A stretch of 64,000 nt of DNA from NCBI GenBank assembly GCA_017501245.1, contig JAFVXI010000027.1:1-64000 (forward strand), given 5' to 3'. The position numbers were made by a program, and so were the translations under genes. Of this stretch, positions 51,360 to 59,935 are shown piece by piece. Each line of letters begins with the position of its first letter. Position 1 is the stretch's first letter. Below the pieces are notes generated by a model. It searched no databases. It was not told where the DNA came from and worked only from the letters and a program-made list of their open reading frames with translations. Source of the stretch: Clostridia bacterium. Its GTDB lineage: Bacteria > Bacillota > Clostridia > Oscillospirales > CAG-272.

Positions 51360-52397
51360 ATGAGAAGCATATTCCCGAAGCTGTACGGAAACGACGCCGT
51401 TAAGGCCAGGCTCGGCGGCGCCATCGTTGATGGCAGGCTCCCTCACGCACTCCTCATCGACGGACAGGAGGGCTCGGGCAAGACGACGCTTGCCAAGGAG
51501 ATCGCCGCGGCGCTGGTTTGCGAGCATAGGACGGACGAGGGCTATTCTCTGCCCTGCCATATCTGCGCCAGCTGCAAAAAGGTTATGAACGACGGATACG
51601 TCGACCTGCACGTGACCGAGCGTGCCGAGGGCAAGGCTACGATCGGCGTGGGCGAGATCAAGGCGATCAGAAGGGACACCTTCCTTTCGGCTACCGAGGG
51701 CAGCCACAAGATATATCTCATCAAGGATGCCGAGAAGATGACACCCGAGGCGCAGAACGCTCTGCTCATCGCTCTCGAGGAGCCGCCCGAGGGCGTAGTG
51801 ATAATGCTGCTTGCCGCAGGAACCGACAGGATCCTGACCACGATAAAGAGCCGTGCGCAGCATATCGCTCTGTCGAGGTTTTCCCCGGAGGAGATCTCGG
51901 ATTATCTCGTGAGAACGGATAAGGCGGCGGAGCGCATCTCAAGAGAGGACCCCGAGGGCTTCCGCATAGCCGTTTCGGCATCTGACGGAAGGATAGGCAT
52001 CGCAAGGAGGCTGATCGAGCCGTCGATGCGCGAGGGAGTTATCGCCGAGAGGGGCGAGACGCTGAACATTATCAAGGCGCTCGGAAACGGGCGGAGCTTC
52101 CGTGAGGCTTACGAGGCGGTAATGGCACTGCCGACGAAGCGACCGGAGCTTGCCGCATCGCTCGAGAGACTGATCTCGGCGCTGGGTGACCTTATCAAGC
52201 TGAAATACGCAGGCGAGGGCGTGACCTTCTCCTTCTTCACCGATGCCGAGGAGGCTGACGGTGCGGGTGGTAGGATAAGCTCTGCAAGGCTGTTCAAATT
52301 ATACGAGACCGTAAGCTCTGCTTACGACTACAACTACAAGAATGCAAACACGTCGGCTCTGCTTATGACGCTTGCGGCAAGGCTCAGAGAGGCGTGA
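51360..52397 (+). CDS. holB: DNA polymerase III delta' subunit
   Basis: The start is set at 51360 (MRSIFPKLYGNDAV) for AAAGGAG; the longer frame would begin inside the promoter. The 345-aa clamp-loader subunit has GQEGSGKTTLAKEIA, a zinc-binding CHICASCKKV and KIYLIKDAEKMTPEAQNALLIALEEPP. The P-loop looks complete, as in several Gram-positive delta' proteins. It is followed 12 nt later by ricT, as in Bacillus. Confidence 0.95.
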   Translation: MRSIFPKLYGNDAVKARLGGAIVDGRLPHALLIDGQEGSGKTTLAKEIAAALVCEHRTDEGYSLPCHICASCKKVMNDGYVDLHVTERAEGKATIGVGEIKAIRRDTFLSATEGSHKIYLIKDAEKMTPEAQNALLIALEEPPEGVVIMLLAAGTDRILTTIKSRAQHIALSRFSPEEISDYLVRTDKAAERISREDPEGFRIAVSASDGRIGIARRLIEPSMREGVIAERGETLNIIKALGNGRSFREAYEAVMALPTKRPELAASLERLISALGDLIKLKYAGEGVTFSFFTDAEEADGAGGRISSARLFKLYETVSSAYDYNYKNANTSALLMTLAARLREA

Positions 52398-52409
52398 GGA
52401 GATAGGAAA

Positions 52410-53492
52410 ATGGCAGAAAATAACAAGGAAAACAAGAAAAGAAGACATAGACATTTCGGCAAGCATAAGGGCAAGGGTGCGGCTCCCAAGGCGCCCGAGG
52501 CCCTGGCCGGCTCGGCTGCGAGCGTTGCCGAGGAGCTGATAGGACAAAGGGAGGTTCCCAACGTTATCGACGGGGAGGCAGAGATCGCCGCACCCGAGGC
52601 GCTGCCCGAGGGCACCGACACCGTTATGATCGTTGGCATAAACTTCCGCGAGGCGGGAAAGATCTACTACTTTTCCCCCGGTGAGCTTGACTGCAAGCTC
52701 GGCGACAGGGTGATCGTTGAAACGGCGAGAGGCGTCGAGATCGGAACCGTCAAGATAGCAAACAAGGTAGTCCCCGAGAGCGAGGTCGTTCCTCCTCTCA
52801 AGGCTGTGACGAGGATAGCGACCAAGGACGACCTTGAGCGTGACTCGTATAACAGGGATCTTGAGATGGACGCCGCAGTCATCTGCAAGAAGAAGATCGC
52901 AAAGCACGGGCTGGATATGAGCCTCGTTGCCGTTGAATACACCTTTGATAACGCCAAGCTCATCTTCTACTTCACCTGTGAGTCGAGAGTAGACTTCCGT
53001 GAGCTCGTCAAGGATCTGGCATCGACCTTCCACACGAGGATCGAGCTGCGCCAGATAGGCATCAGAGACGAGGCAAAGATGATGGGCGGTCTTGCCGTTT
53101 GCGGCAGGAAGTACTGCTGCTCGGGCTTCCTCACCGATTTCGTTCAGGTATCGATAAAGATGGCAAAGGAGCAGAACTTCTCGCTCAACTCGGCGAAGGT
53201 GTCGGGCGCTTGCGGCAGGCTTATGTGCTGTCTTAAGTACGAGCACGAGGTCTACGAGGAGGCGATCAGGCATATGCCTACGGTCGGCTCGCTGGTTTCG
53301 ACGGCGGACGGCGAGGGCATCGTTATTGAGATCAAGCCGCTGGCGGGCGAGGTCAGAGTCAGACTCAACGACAACGAGAAGGATCAGCCCAAGCTTTATA
53401 GCATGAAGGAGATCAGGGTCATCAGGCTCGGAAAGCGCGGGCAGGAGAACCGCGAGGAGAAGGACGCAGACGAGGATATCGTCGAGGACTGA
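52410..53492 (+). CDS. ricT: PSP1-domain protein RicT (YaaT)
   Basis: This 360-aa protein has a basic low-complexity N-terminus (about 70 residues) not found in the shorter Bacillus protein, then the PSP1 domain. Cys clusters CGRKYCC and CGRLMCC match the residues that, with RicA/RicF, bind iron-sulfur clusters and stimulate RNase Y processing and Spo0A phosphorylation. It follows holB by 12 nt. No yabA gene follows it. Confidence 0.93.
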   Translation: MAENNKENKKRRHRHFGKHKGKGAAPKAPEALAGSAASVAEELIGQREVPNVIDGEAEIAAPEALPEGTDTVMIVGINFREAGKIYYFSPGELDCKLGDRVIVETARGVEIGTVKIANKVVPESEVVPPLKAVTRIATKDDLERDSYNRDLEMDAAVICKKKIAKHGLDMSLVAVEYTFDNAKLIFYFTCESRVDFRELVKDLASTFHTRIELRQIGIRDEAKMMGGLAVCGRKYCCSGFLTDFVQVSIKMAKEQNFSLNSAKVSGACGRLMCCLKYEHEVYEEAIRHMPTVGSLVSTADGEGIVIEIKPLAGEVRVRLNDNEKDQPKLYSMKEIRVIRLGKRGQENREEKDADEDIVED

Positions 53493-53533
53493 TCGGGCAG
53501 CTGTCGATTTTTTCACTTTTTTTTGAAATAGAC

Positions 53534-53561
53534 TTGATTTTTTCCTTTAATATGATAGAAT
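53534..53561 (+). promoter_or_regulatory. Sigma-A type promoter of the ferredoxin gene
   Basis: TTGATT, 16-bp spacer, TAGAAT, 55 bp upstream of ATG. Confidence 0.65.
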
Positions 53562-53616
53562 ATTGTTGTCGGGTCGCACGCCCGACTTGGAAACATCTTA
53601 CATGGAGGTATCTATA

Positions 53617-53787
53617 ATGGCATACAAGATTTCCGATGAGTGTATCTCTTGCGGCGCTTGTGCTGATGCTTGCCCCACCGGCTGCATCACCGAGGGCGAT
53701 GACAAGTACGTTATCGACGCTGACGCATGCGTAAGCTGCGGTAGCTGTGCAGACGCTTGCCCCGTAGGTGCACCCTCCGAGGAGTAA
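53617..53787 (+). CDS. 2[4Fe-4S] ferredoxin
   Basis: The start is set at 53617 (MAYKISDECISCG) for GGAGG. The 56-aa protein has two CxxCxxCxxxCP clusters (CISCGACADACP and CVSCGSCADACP), typical of the clostridial low-potential ferredoxin. It carries electrons for pyruvate:ferredoxin oxidoreductase and hydrogenase in anaerobes. It has its own promoter and terminator, inserted between ricT and yabB. Confidence 0.96.
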   Translation: MAYKISDECISCGACADACPTGCITEGDDKYVIDADACVSCGSCADACPVGAPSEE

Positions 53788-53811
53788 TTCTTCTTCCTTG
53801 GGGATACTTAT

Positions 53812-53880
53812 TAACCGCATTTTCGGCGTACTGATGCTTCGGCAGACGGTCGGTGCCGAGGATGCGGTTATTCTTTTAAT
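53812..53880 (+). terminator. Intrinsic terminator of the ferredoxin gene
   Basis: TAACCGCAT pairs with ATGCGGTTA with an inner CGGC/GCCG stem, followed by TTCTTTTAAT. Confidence 0.8.
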
Positions 53881-53894
53881 ATGATGAAGGAACT

Positions 53895-53914
53895 GCGGCA
53901 GAGCCGCTTTTTTG
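53895..53914 (+). terminator. Short terminator-like hairpin before the yabB-like gene
   Basis: GCGGC-aga-GCCGC followed by TTTTTT, 9 nt before the ATG of the methyltransferase gene. Confidence 0.45.
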
Positions 53915-53922
53915 TAAAATAG

Positions 53923-54684
53923 ATGGAGCTTAGGGAAAACGAGAGGATCGACTACGTTAACGACGACCTCTCCCTTATACAAAACACCGAGGGTCTGACC
54001 TTTGGCACCGACGCACTCCTGCTTGCGGCGTATATGCCGGGGGGCTACAAGACGGGCGCCGAGCTCGGGGGCGGCACGGGCATCGTCTCGATGCTGATTG
54101 CCACGAGGGGTAAGGTCGGAGAGATCCTTTGCATCGAGGTGCAGGAGGAATACGCCCTTCTGGCAGAGAGAAATTTCGAATACAACGGGCTTGAGGGCAG
54201 GATAAAGAGCCTGCATGCCGACCTCAGAGAGGTAAAGGCGGAGGACCTTGACACCGTCTTTACAAATCCGCCGTATATGAAGGCTGATTCGGGCTACCTC
54301 AACCGCTCGGGCGGAAAGCGTGCGGCAAGGCACGAGGAAAACGGCACGATCGAGGACTTTTGCGCCGGGGCGGCGAGGATGCTGCGCTGGGGCGGAGATT
54401 TTTACGCCGTATACCGCCCCGACAGGCTTGCCGATCTTATTGCGGCGATGCGTGCGTCGGGGATAGAGCCCAAGAGGATGACGGCGGTTCACGCCGACCC
54501 GGACGCCACTCCCTCTATGATACTCGTCGAGGGCAAGAGAGGCGGCAGGAGCGGAATGAAAATGACCAAGCCCTTGATCATCTACCGTGATAAGGCGCAT
54601 AAGGAATACGGCACCGATATGGAATATATTATGGAAAACGGCTCGTTTCCCGATGCCTTTATGGCAAGGAGGGCAAAGAAATGA
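53923..54684 (+). CDS. tRNA (adenine-N6)-methyltransferase-like protein (TrmN6/YabB family)
   Basis: This 253-aa Rossmann methyltransferase has the SAM motif AELGGGTGIVSMLIATRG and the catalytic NPPY (TNPPYMKADSG) of N6-adenine methyltransferases. It modifies A37 in a tRNA in related systems. The start has no good Shine-Dalgarno; TAAAAT lies only 2 nt before the ATG, so the mRNA may be nearly leaderless. It overlaps rsmI by 4 nt. Confidence 0.9.
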   Translation: MELRENERIDYVNDDLSLIQNTEGLTFGTDALLLAAYMPGGYKTGAELGGGTGIVSMLIATRGKVGEILCIEVQEEYALLAERNFEYNGLEGRIKSLHADLREVKAEDLDTVFTNPPYMKADSGYLNRSGGKRAARHEENGTIEDFCAGAARMLRWGGDFYAVYRPDRLADLIAAMRASGIEPKRMTAVHADPDATPSMILVEGKRGGRSGMKMTKPLIIYRDKAHKEYGTDMEYIMENGSFPDAFMARRAKK

Positions 54685-55544
54685 CTAGCGAAAAAAACAG
54701 AACGGAGGGCTCGACCGTCTATCTCGTGGCAACGCCGATAGGAAACCTTGCGGACATCTCCGAGAGAGCGAAGAAGGTGCTTTCAGAGGTTGATTTCATC
54801 GCCGCCGAGGACACTCGCAACACCGCAAAGCTGCTCGGCTGCTACGGAATAAAAAAGGAGCTGGTCAGCCACCACGAGCATAATAAATACGAGAGTGCAG
54901 ACAGGATAATAGCAAGAATACTCTCGGGCGAGAGCTGCGCCGTCGTTACCGATGCGGGGATGCCGGCAATAAGCGACCCCGGCGAGGAGATCGTCAAGAG
55001 GGCGCACGAGGCAGGCGTCAGCGTAAGGATAGTTCCCGGAGCCTGCGCGGCAGTGAGTGCGCTTGCTCTCTCTGGCCTCGGGACGGCGAGATTTGCCTTC
55101 GAGGGCTTTCTTCCCGCTAAGGCGGCGGAGAGGAAAAAGAGGCTCGAAGCGGTGGCGCACGACGACAGAACACTGATCCTTTACGAGGCGCCGCACAAGC
55201 TGAGGGCAACCCTCTCGGACATGGCTCTGGCGTTTGGCGAAGCTAGGCGCATCTCGCTCTGCCGCGAGCTGACGAAGCTGAACGAGGAGATAACTCTCAC
55301 GACGCTCGGCGATGCGATAAAGCACTATGAAGAGAGTGAGCCGAGAGGCGAATACGTGCTCGTCGTCGAAGGTGGCGACGGAAAAGCGCCCGAGGGAGGC
55401 GAGGACCTCTCTATGCTTTCGCCCGAGGAGCACGTCGGGCACTACGAGGATGCCGGGCTCTCAAGAATGGCGGCGATAAAGGCGGCGGCTAAGGACAGAG
55501 GAATGACGAAGTCCGAGCTTTATAAGCTGCTGCTTGAAGAGTAG
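54681..55544 (+). CDS. rsmI: 16S rRNA (cytidine-1402-2'-O)-methyltransferase
   Basis: This 287-aa protein has VATPIGNLADISERA, AAEDTRNTAKLL, VTDAGMPAISDPGE and VPGACAAVSALALSG, the tetrapyrrole-methylase-type signature of RsmI (YabC/YraL). It methylates C1402 of 16S rRNA near the P site. Overlaps the yabB-like gene by ATGA; same gene order as Bacillus. Confidence 0.96.
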   Translation: MTSEKNRTEGSTVYLVATPIGNLADISERAKKVLSEVDFIAAEDTRNTAKLLGCYGIKKELVSHHEHNKYESADRIIARILSGESCAVVTDAGMPAISDPGEEIVKRAHEAGVSVRIVPGACAAVSALALSGLGTARFAFEGFLPAKAAERKKRLEAVAHDDRTLILYEAPHKLRATLSDMALAFGEARRISLCRELTKLNEEITLTTLGDAIKHYEESEPRGEYVLVVEGGDGKAPEGGEDLSMLSPEEHVGHYEDAGLSRMAAIKAAAKDRGMTKSELYKLLLEE

Positions 55545-55699
55545 AAATCCGTTTATTTCAGCTCAAATGTAACCTTTTGTTGGCGCTATACAGCGGGATC
55601 AGCAGGATCTCGTCAAACAGGCGCGCCAAAAAACGGCGCATAGCGCACACGATTTTTTATATTGCAAAAACAAAAAACAAATAAAACGAGGACAGAACA

Positions 55700-57115
55700 A
55701 TGATCTTTAACGTTAATGACTACGGTGCCGTTGCCGACGGCGTGACCCTTAACAGCAAGGCAGTTCAGGCGGCTGTTGACGCCTGCGCTCTGGCGGGCGG
55801 CGGAACCGTTCTTTTCGGCGAGGGCGACTACGTGCTTGCAACCGTTTTTATGAAGAGCGGCGTGACCGTCGAGATCCCCAAGGGCACGAGGCTGCTCGGC
55901 TCGCTCGACTTCTACGACTACGCCCCCGACGAGAAGGTGGATTATCCGCTTTATCAGGACGTTTCGCACTCCTATTTCAACTGCTCGATGTTCGTTGCGA
56001 GGGGCTGCGAGAACATCGCCTTTACCGGTGGTGGCGTTATCGATATGCGCTCGGTCTGGGACGAGGACAACGTGCGAAACATCGTTAACAGAGGACCTAA
56101 GACCATTTCTCTGCTCAGCTGCAAGCAGGTTACCGTCTGCAACCTTGAGATATACAATTCCACCGACCTTGCGGTCTACTTTACCGACTGTGAGGAGGTT
56201 GAGGTTTACGGCCTGAAGATGAGAGTTTACATCGACGGTGTCAGCCCCGACAACTCCAAGAACGTGCGCATCCACGACTGCGAGATCGAGGCGGGCGACG
56301 ACGCCATTGTTTTCAAGTCCTCCTACAATCTCAACAGAGTTGACGTCTGCCGCAATATCCACGTCTGGAACTGCAAGCTCAGGAGCCGCTGCTCCTCCAT
56401 TAAGTTCGGCACGGAGACGAACGGTGGCTTTGAGAATATCCTCATCGAAAATATTATGATCACCGACACCAGAATTACGGGTATCGCCATCGAGAGCGTT
56501 GACGGCGCTATTATCGACGGCGTCACCATCAGAAACGTAACGATGGAAAACGTTAACGCCCCCCTCTTCATCCACATCGGAAAGAGGATGAGAGGCCCCG
56601 AGGGACGTGAGATCGGAAGGATCAGAAACGTCACTATCGAGAACGTTATCGCAAGGGGACCCTACCACGAATACGAGATCATCGAGACCTATTACAGGAC
56701 CTTTAAGATGCAGGATCATATTCAGTATCCCTGGGTATTCCTCGGTATGATGAACCCGAAGAACCAGTTTGAGAGAAACCCCGACTTTGACACCCTCAAG
56801 CTCAACAGATACGTTGACTGGCAGATGACATCCAACTGCTGCGGCCTCGAGGGCATTCCTCTCGAAAACATCACCCTCAGGAACTTCCACCTTTCGCTCG
56901 ACGGCGGCTGCCAGTCCTTCGATCCCGACGTTCCCGACGGACACGGAGGCTATCCCGAGGTCTACGTTTACGGCAAGATCCTGCCCGCTAAGGGTATCTA
57001 TTTCCGCCATATCGATGGGCTGACGCTTGAGAACATCACGGTCGACACCGAGCGCCCCGACGTCCGTGAGCCGCTCGTGTTCTCCGATATAAAGAACCTC
57101 AATTATATTAAGTAA
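55700..57115 (+). CDS. GH28-related right-handed beta-helix protein
   Basis: This 471-aa protein opens MIFNVNDYGAVADGV like GH28 enzymes and has the repetitive beta-helix strands. The second motif GDD (199-201) is present, but NTD becomes SPD (182-184) and GHG becomes R-C-S-S-I-K-F-G (230-237), so one catalytic Asp is kept while the His is missing. No signal peptide. It may cleave a variant pectic or mannuronate-type substrate or act differently. GAGGA precedes the start; no promoter is obvious. Codon use is strongly biased, suggesting high expression. Confidence 0.8.
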   Translation: MIFNVNDYGAVADGVTLNSKAVQAAVDACALAGGGTVLFGEGDYVLATVFMKSGVTVEIPKGTRLLGSLDFYDYAPDEKVDYPLYQDVSHSYFNCSMFVARGCENIAFTGGGVIDMRSVWDEDNVRNIVNRGPKTISLLSCKQVTVCNLEIYNSTDLAVYFTDCEEVEVYGLKMRVYIDGVSPDNSKNVRIHDCEIEAGDDAIVFKSSYNLNRVDVCRNIHVWNCKLRSRCSSIKFGTETNGGFENILIENIMITDTRITGIAIESVDGAIIDGVTIRNVTMENVNAPLFIHIGKRMRGPEGREIGRIRNVTIENVIARGPYHEYEIIETYYRTFKMQDHIQYPWVFLGMMNPKNQFERNPDFDTLKLNRYVDWQMTSNCCGLEGIPLENITLRNFHLSLDGGCQSFDPDVPDGHGGYPEVYVYGKILPAKGIYFRHIDGLTLENITVDTERPDVREPLVFSDIKNLNYIK

Positions 57116-57148
57116 GCTTTACGGCTGTCAGAAAAAGACTGCAAAAAA

Positions 57149-57184
57149 GAATAGCGCCACGGGCAAAGTGCCGTGGCGCTATTC
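57149..57184 (-). terminator. Intrinsic terminator of the HPr-like gene
   Basis: GAATAGCGCCACGG pairs with CCGTGGCGCTATTC; TTTTTTGC follows on the minus strand. Confidence 0.88.
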
Positions 57185-57223
57185 CAATAACTTAAGCGTA
57201 AGCTCGCCGAGTGGGACGGGCTA

Positions 57224-57454
57224 TCACTTAACGATAAACCTCTCGATAGCCGAGAAGAATGCATCAGCGTTATCCGTGTGAGCGATGACCTCGATGGGCG
57301 AAAGAGTGTCAAGCGCAAAGATGCCCATGATGGACTTGGCGTCAACGATATATCTGCCCTGAACGAGATCCACCTCGTAGTCGAGCATGATGACCTGCTG
57401 AACGAAATCTCTGACAGACTGAACGCTGCCGAGAGTGATGTTTACCTTCTGCAT
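57224..57454 (-). CDS. HPr-like protein lacking the phosphorylated His
   Basis: The start is set at 57454 (MQKVNITLG) for GGAGG. The 76-aa protein keeps the HPr fold and the regulatory Ser motif K-S-I-M-G (Ser41, equal to Ser46). The usual GLHARPA active-site loop is replaced by GSVQSVRDF, so His15 is absent and phosphotransfer from enzyme I is not possible. A Crh-like regulatory role is the obvious guess. Confidence 0.85.
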   Translation of the reverse strand: MQKVNITLGSVQSVRDFVQQVIMLDYEVDLVQGRYIVDAKSIMGIFALDTLSPIEVIAHTDNADAFFSAIERFIVK

Positions 57455-57494
57455 TAGAGTTACCTCCGTTTTAATGAATTGTTTTTTCGATTTG

Positions 57495-57523
57495 ATTATA
57501 ACAGATAGCATCCGACTTGTCAA
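57495..57523 (-). promoter_or_regulatory. Consensus sigma-A promoter of the HPr-like gene
   Basis: TTGACA, 17-bp spacer, TATAAT on the minus strand, 41 bp upstream of the ATG. Confidence 0.92.
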
Positions 57524-57631
57524 GGTCACAGGGTGCCAAATTCATACACCGATTTTTGCCCTCTATCTACCAAATATACCAAATCACCCCGTATAGATAT
57601 GCACTTTCGATAAAATATTTTTTATTTTTTG

Positions 57632-57660
57632 TTGACAATTACTTTTTCTTGTGCTAATAT
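57632..57660 (+). promoter_or_regulatory. Sigma-A type promoter of thrS
   Basis: TTGACA, 17-bp spacer, TAATAT, upstream of the T-box leader. Confidence 0.9.
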
Positions 57661-57694
57661 ATCGGTAGTGGAACACGTCCCACGGTAACCGCCC

Positions 57695-57930
57695 CTATCA
57701 GAGAGCTGCGTCAGTAGGCTGAAAGCGCAGTATCGGCGCCCGAAGGGATACCGCCCACGGCAGCACGGGCATGAGTGCGCAGCTCTGCGCCCCGATTCAT
57801 AGCCCTATGGAGGCTGCAAAGCTTAATACTTACGAATGAGTTAATCGCTCGGGTGGAACCGTGCGGACATTTTGCGTCCTCACCCCGAAAGCACAAGGCT
57901 GCTTTTTGTGGGTCGGGCGCTTTTATTTTT
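57695..57930 (+). promoter_or_regulatory. T-box riboswitch for threonyl-tRNA
   Basis: Stem I base AGAGCTGCG (57702-57710) pairs with CGCAGCTCT (57778-57786). The T-box sequence GGGTGGAACCGTGCGG is at 57851-57866. A candidate ACC specifier lies in the 3' side of stem I (near 57750). Unaminoacylated tRNA-Thr should stabilise the antiterminator and allow thrS expression. Confidence 0.9.
57883..57927 (+). terminator. T-box leader terminator
   Basis: CCCGA/TCGGG with CACAA/TTGTG pairs, then TTTTATTTTTTT, 50 bp before thrS. Confidence 0.8.
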
Positions 57931-57977
57931 TTAATGTTATTTACGAAATGCGTTTTATATAAAGGAGAAAAGAAAAA

Positions 57978-59921
57978 ATGGCAAAGATCAGATTTTCTAC
58001 GGGAGAGGTCTACGACGCTCCCGGCGCCGTCTCTGTCTACGAGGCTGCGCGCGCTCTCGAGATCATCTCAAGAGAGATCATCACCTGTAAGGTAAACGGA
58101 GAGCTCACCGAGCTTTCCACCGTCGTTGAGGACGAGGCGGAAGTTACGCTCTTAACCTTCCGTGACCCCGACGGCGCTCACGTTTTCAGACATACTGCGG
58201 CGCACGTTATGGCGCATGCGGTCAAGAGGCTCTATCCCTCCACCAAGCAGACCATCGGCCCCGCTACCGAGACCGGATATTTCCAGGACTTTGACTCCGA
58301 GGTCTCCTTCACTCCCGATATCCTCAAGGCAATCGAGGCTGAGATGAAGAAGATTGTCAAGGAGAACCTTCTTATCGAGAGATTCGTGCTCCCAAAGGAC
58401 GAGGCTATCAAGCTTATGAAGGAGCTTGACGAGCCCTACAAGGTTGAGAGGATCGAGGAGCTGGGTGACGACGCCGTCATCTCCTTCTACCGTCAGGGCG
58501 AGTACGTTGACCTTTGCGCAGGTCCTCACCTCCGCTCCACCGGTATGATCAAGGCGTTCAAGCTCACGCAGTGCACCGGCGCATATTACAAGGGCGACCA
58601 GAACAACAAGATGCTCCAGAGAGTTTACGGCATTGCATTCCCCTCCAAGGACGAGCTTAACGCATACGTTACCGCTCAGGAGGAGGCTCTCAAGCGTGAC
58701 CACAACAAGCTCGGCCGTGAGCTTGAGTATTTCACCACGGTAGATTCGATAGGTCAGGGACTCCCCATCCTTCTGCCCAAGGGTGCGAGAACCATCCAGC
58801 GCCTTCAGAGATGGATCGAGGACGAGGAGGAGAAGAGGGGCTACCTTCTTACCAAGACTCCCCTTATGGCTAAGAGAGAGCTTTACCAGATCTCCGGCCA
58901 CTGGGATCACTACCTCGACGGTATGTTCGTTATGGGCGACCCCAACGACTACACCAAGGAGTGCTTCGCTCTCCGTCCTATGACCTGCCCCTTCCAGTAT
59001 CAGGTATTCCTTAATAAGAAGCGCTCATACAGAGAGCTTCCCATGCGTCTCGGCGAGACCTCTACCCTCTTCAGAAACGAGGATTCCGGCGAGATGCACG
59101 GCCTCATCAGAGTCCGCCAGTTCACCATCTCCGAGGGACATCTCATCCTTCGCCCCGATCAGCTCGCAGAGGAGTTCAAGGGCTGCCTTGACCTCGCTAA
59201 GCACTGCCTCGAGACTCTCGGCCTCTGGGAGGACTGCTCCTTCCGCTTCTCTCAGTGGGACCCCAAGAGAACCGACAAGTACGAGGGAACGCCCGAGCAG
59301 TGGGACGAGGCTCAGTCCATCATGGGCGAGCTGCTTGACACCTACCTCGGCAGAGAGAACTACGTAATCGGAATTGACGAGGCGGCGTTCTACGGTCCTA
59401 AGCTCGACATCCAGTGCAAGAACGTTTTCGGCAAGGAGGACACCATCGTTACCATCCAGGTCGATATGCTCTTAGCTAAGAAGTTCGGCATGGAGTACGT
59501 TGACCGTGACAACACCACCAAGACCCCCTATATCATCCACCGCACCTCCATGGGCTGCTACGAGAGAACGCTTGCGCTCATCATCGAGAAGTATGCGGGT
59601 GCGCTCCCCCTCTGGCTTGCTCCCACGCAGGTTACGGTCATCCCCGTCGTCAGCGACTTTAACGGCTACGGCAAGAAGGTCGTTGACACCCTTCAGGCTC
59701 ACGGCATCAGAGCAGAGCTTGACGACAGAAACGAGAAGCTCGGCTACCGCATCCGCGAGGCACAGCTCGACAAGGTTCCTTACATGGTTGTCGTCGGTGA
59801 GGACGAGATGAACGCAGAGAGCGTTACCGTCCGTGCAAGAGTTGAGGGCGAGGGCGGAAAGTTCTCTCTCGCAGACTTCACCGCTAAGCTCCTCTCCGAG
59901 ATCGCAACCAAGAAGCACTGA
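57978..59921 (+). CDS. thrS: Threonine--tRNA ligase
   Basis: This 647-aa class II synthetase has an N-terminal TGS domain (about 1-60), the SAD editing domain with HTAAHVMAHAVKRLYP and CAGPH, the catalytic core (MTCPFQYQVF, RVRQFTISEGHLI) and the anticodon-binding domain at the C-terminus. AGGAGA precedes ATG. Regulated by the T-box leader. Strong codon bias fits a highly expressed gene. Confidence 0.98.
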   Translation: MAKIRFSTGEVYDAPGAVSVYEAARALEIISREIITCKVNGELTELSTVVEDEAEVTLLTFRDPDGAHVFRHTAAHVMAHAVKRLYPSTKQTIGPATETGYFQDFDSEVSFTPDILKAIEAEMKKIVKENLLIERFVLPKDEAIKLMKELDEPYKVERIEELGDDAVISFYRQGEYVDLCAGPHLRSTGMIKAFKLTQCTGAYYKGDQNNKMLQRVYGIAFPSKDELNAYVTAQEEALKRDHNKLGRELEYFTTVDSIGQGLPILLPKGARTIQRLQRWIEDEEEKRGYLLTKTPLMAKRELYQISGHWDHYLDGMFVMGDPNDYTKECFALRPMTCPFQYQVFLNKKRSYRELPMRLGETSTLFRNEDSGEMHGLIRVRQFTISEGHLILRPDQLAEEFKGCLDLAKHCLETLGLWEDCSFRFSQWDPKRTDKYEGTPEQWDEAQSIMGELLDTYLGRENYVIGIDEAAFYGPKLDIQCKNVFGKEDTIVTIQVDMLLAKKFGMEYVDRDNTTKTPYIIHRTSMGCYERTLALIIEKYAGALPLWLAPTQVTVIPVVSDFNGYGKKVVDTLQAHGIRAELDDRNEKLGYRIREAQLDKVPYMVVVGEDEMNAESVTVRARVEGEGGKFSLADFTAKLLSEIATKKH

Positions 59922-59935
59922 TAGGAGATATCGTT

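Noticed and set aside
52299..54600. Two long minus-strand frames opposite ricT and the yabB-like gene
   Set aside because: They overlap well-identified genes on the opposite strand and have no start signals.
55613..57010. Long minus-strand frame opposite the second GH28-like gene
   Set aside because: Antisense shadow; the plus-strand protein has clear beta-helix homology features.
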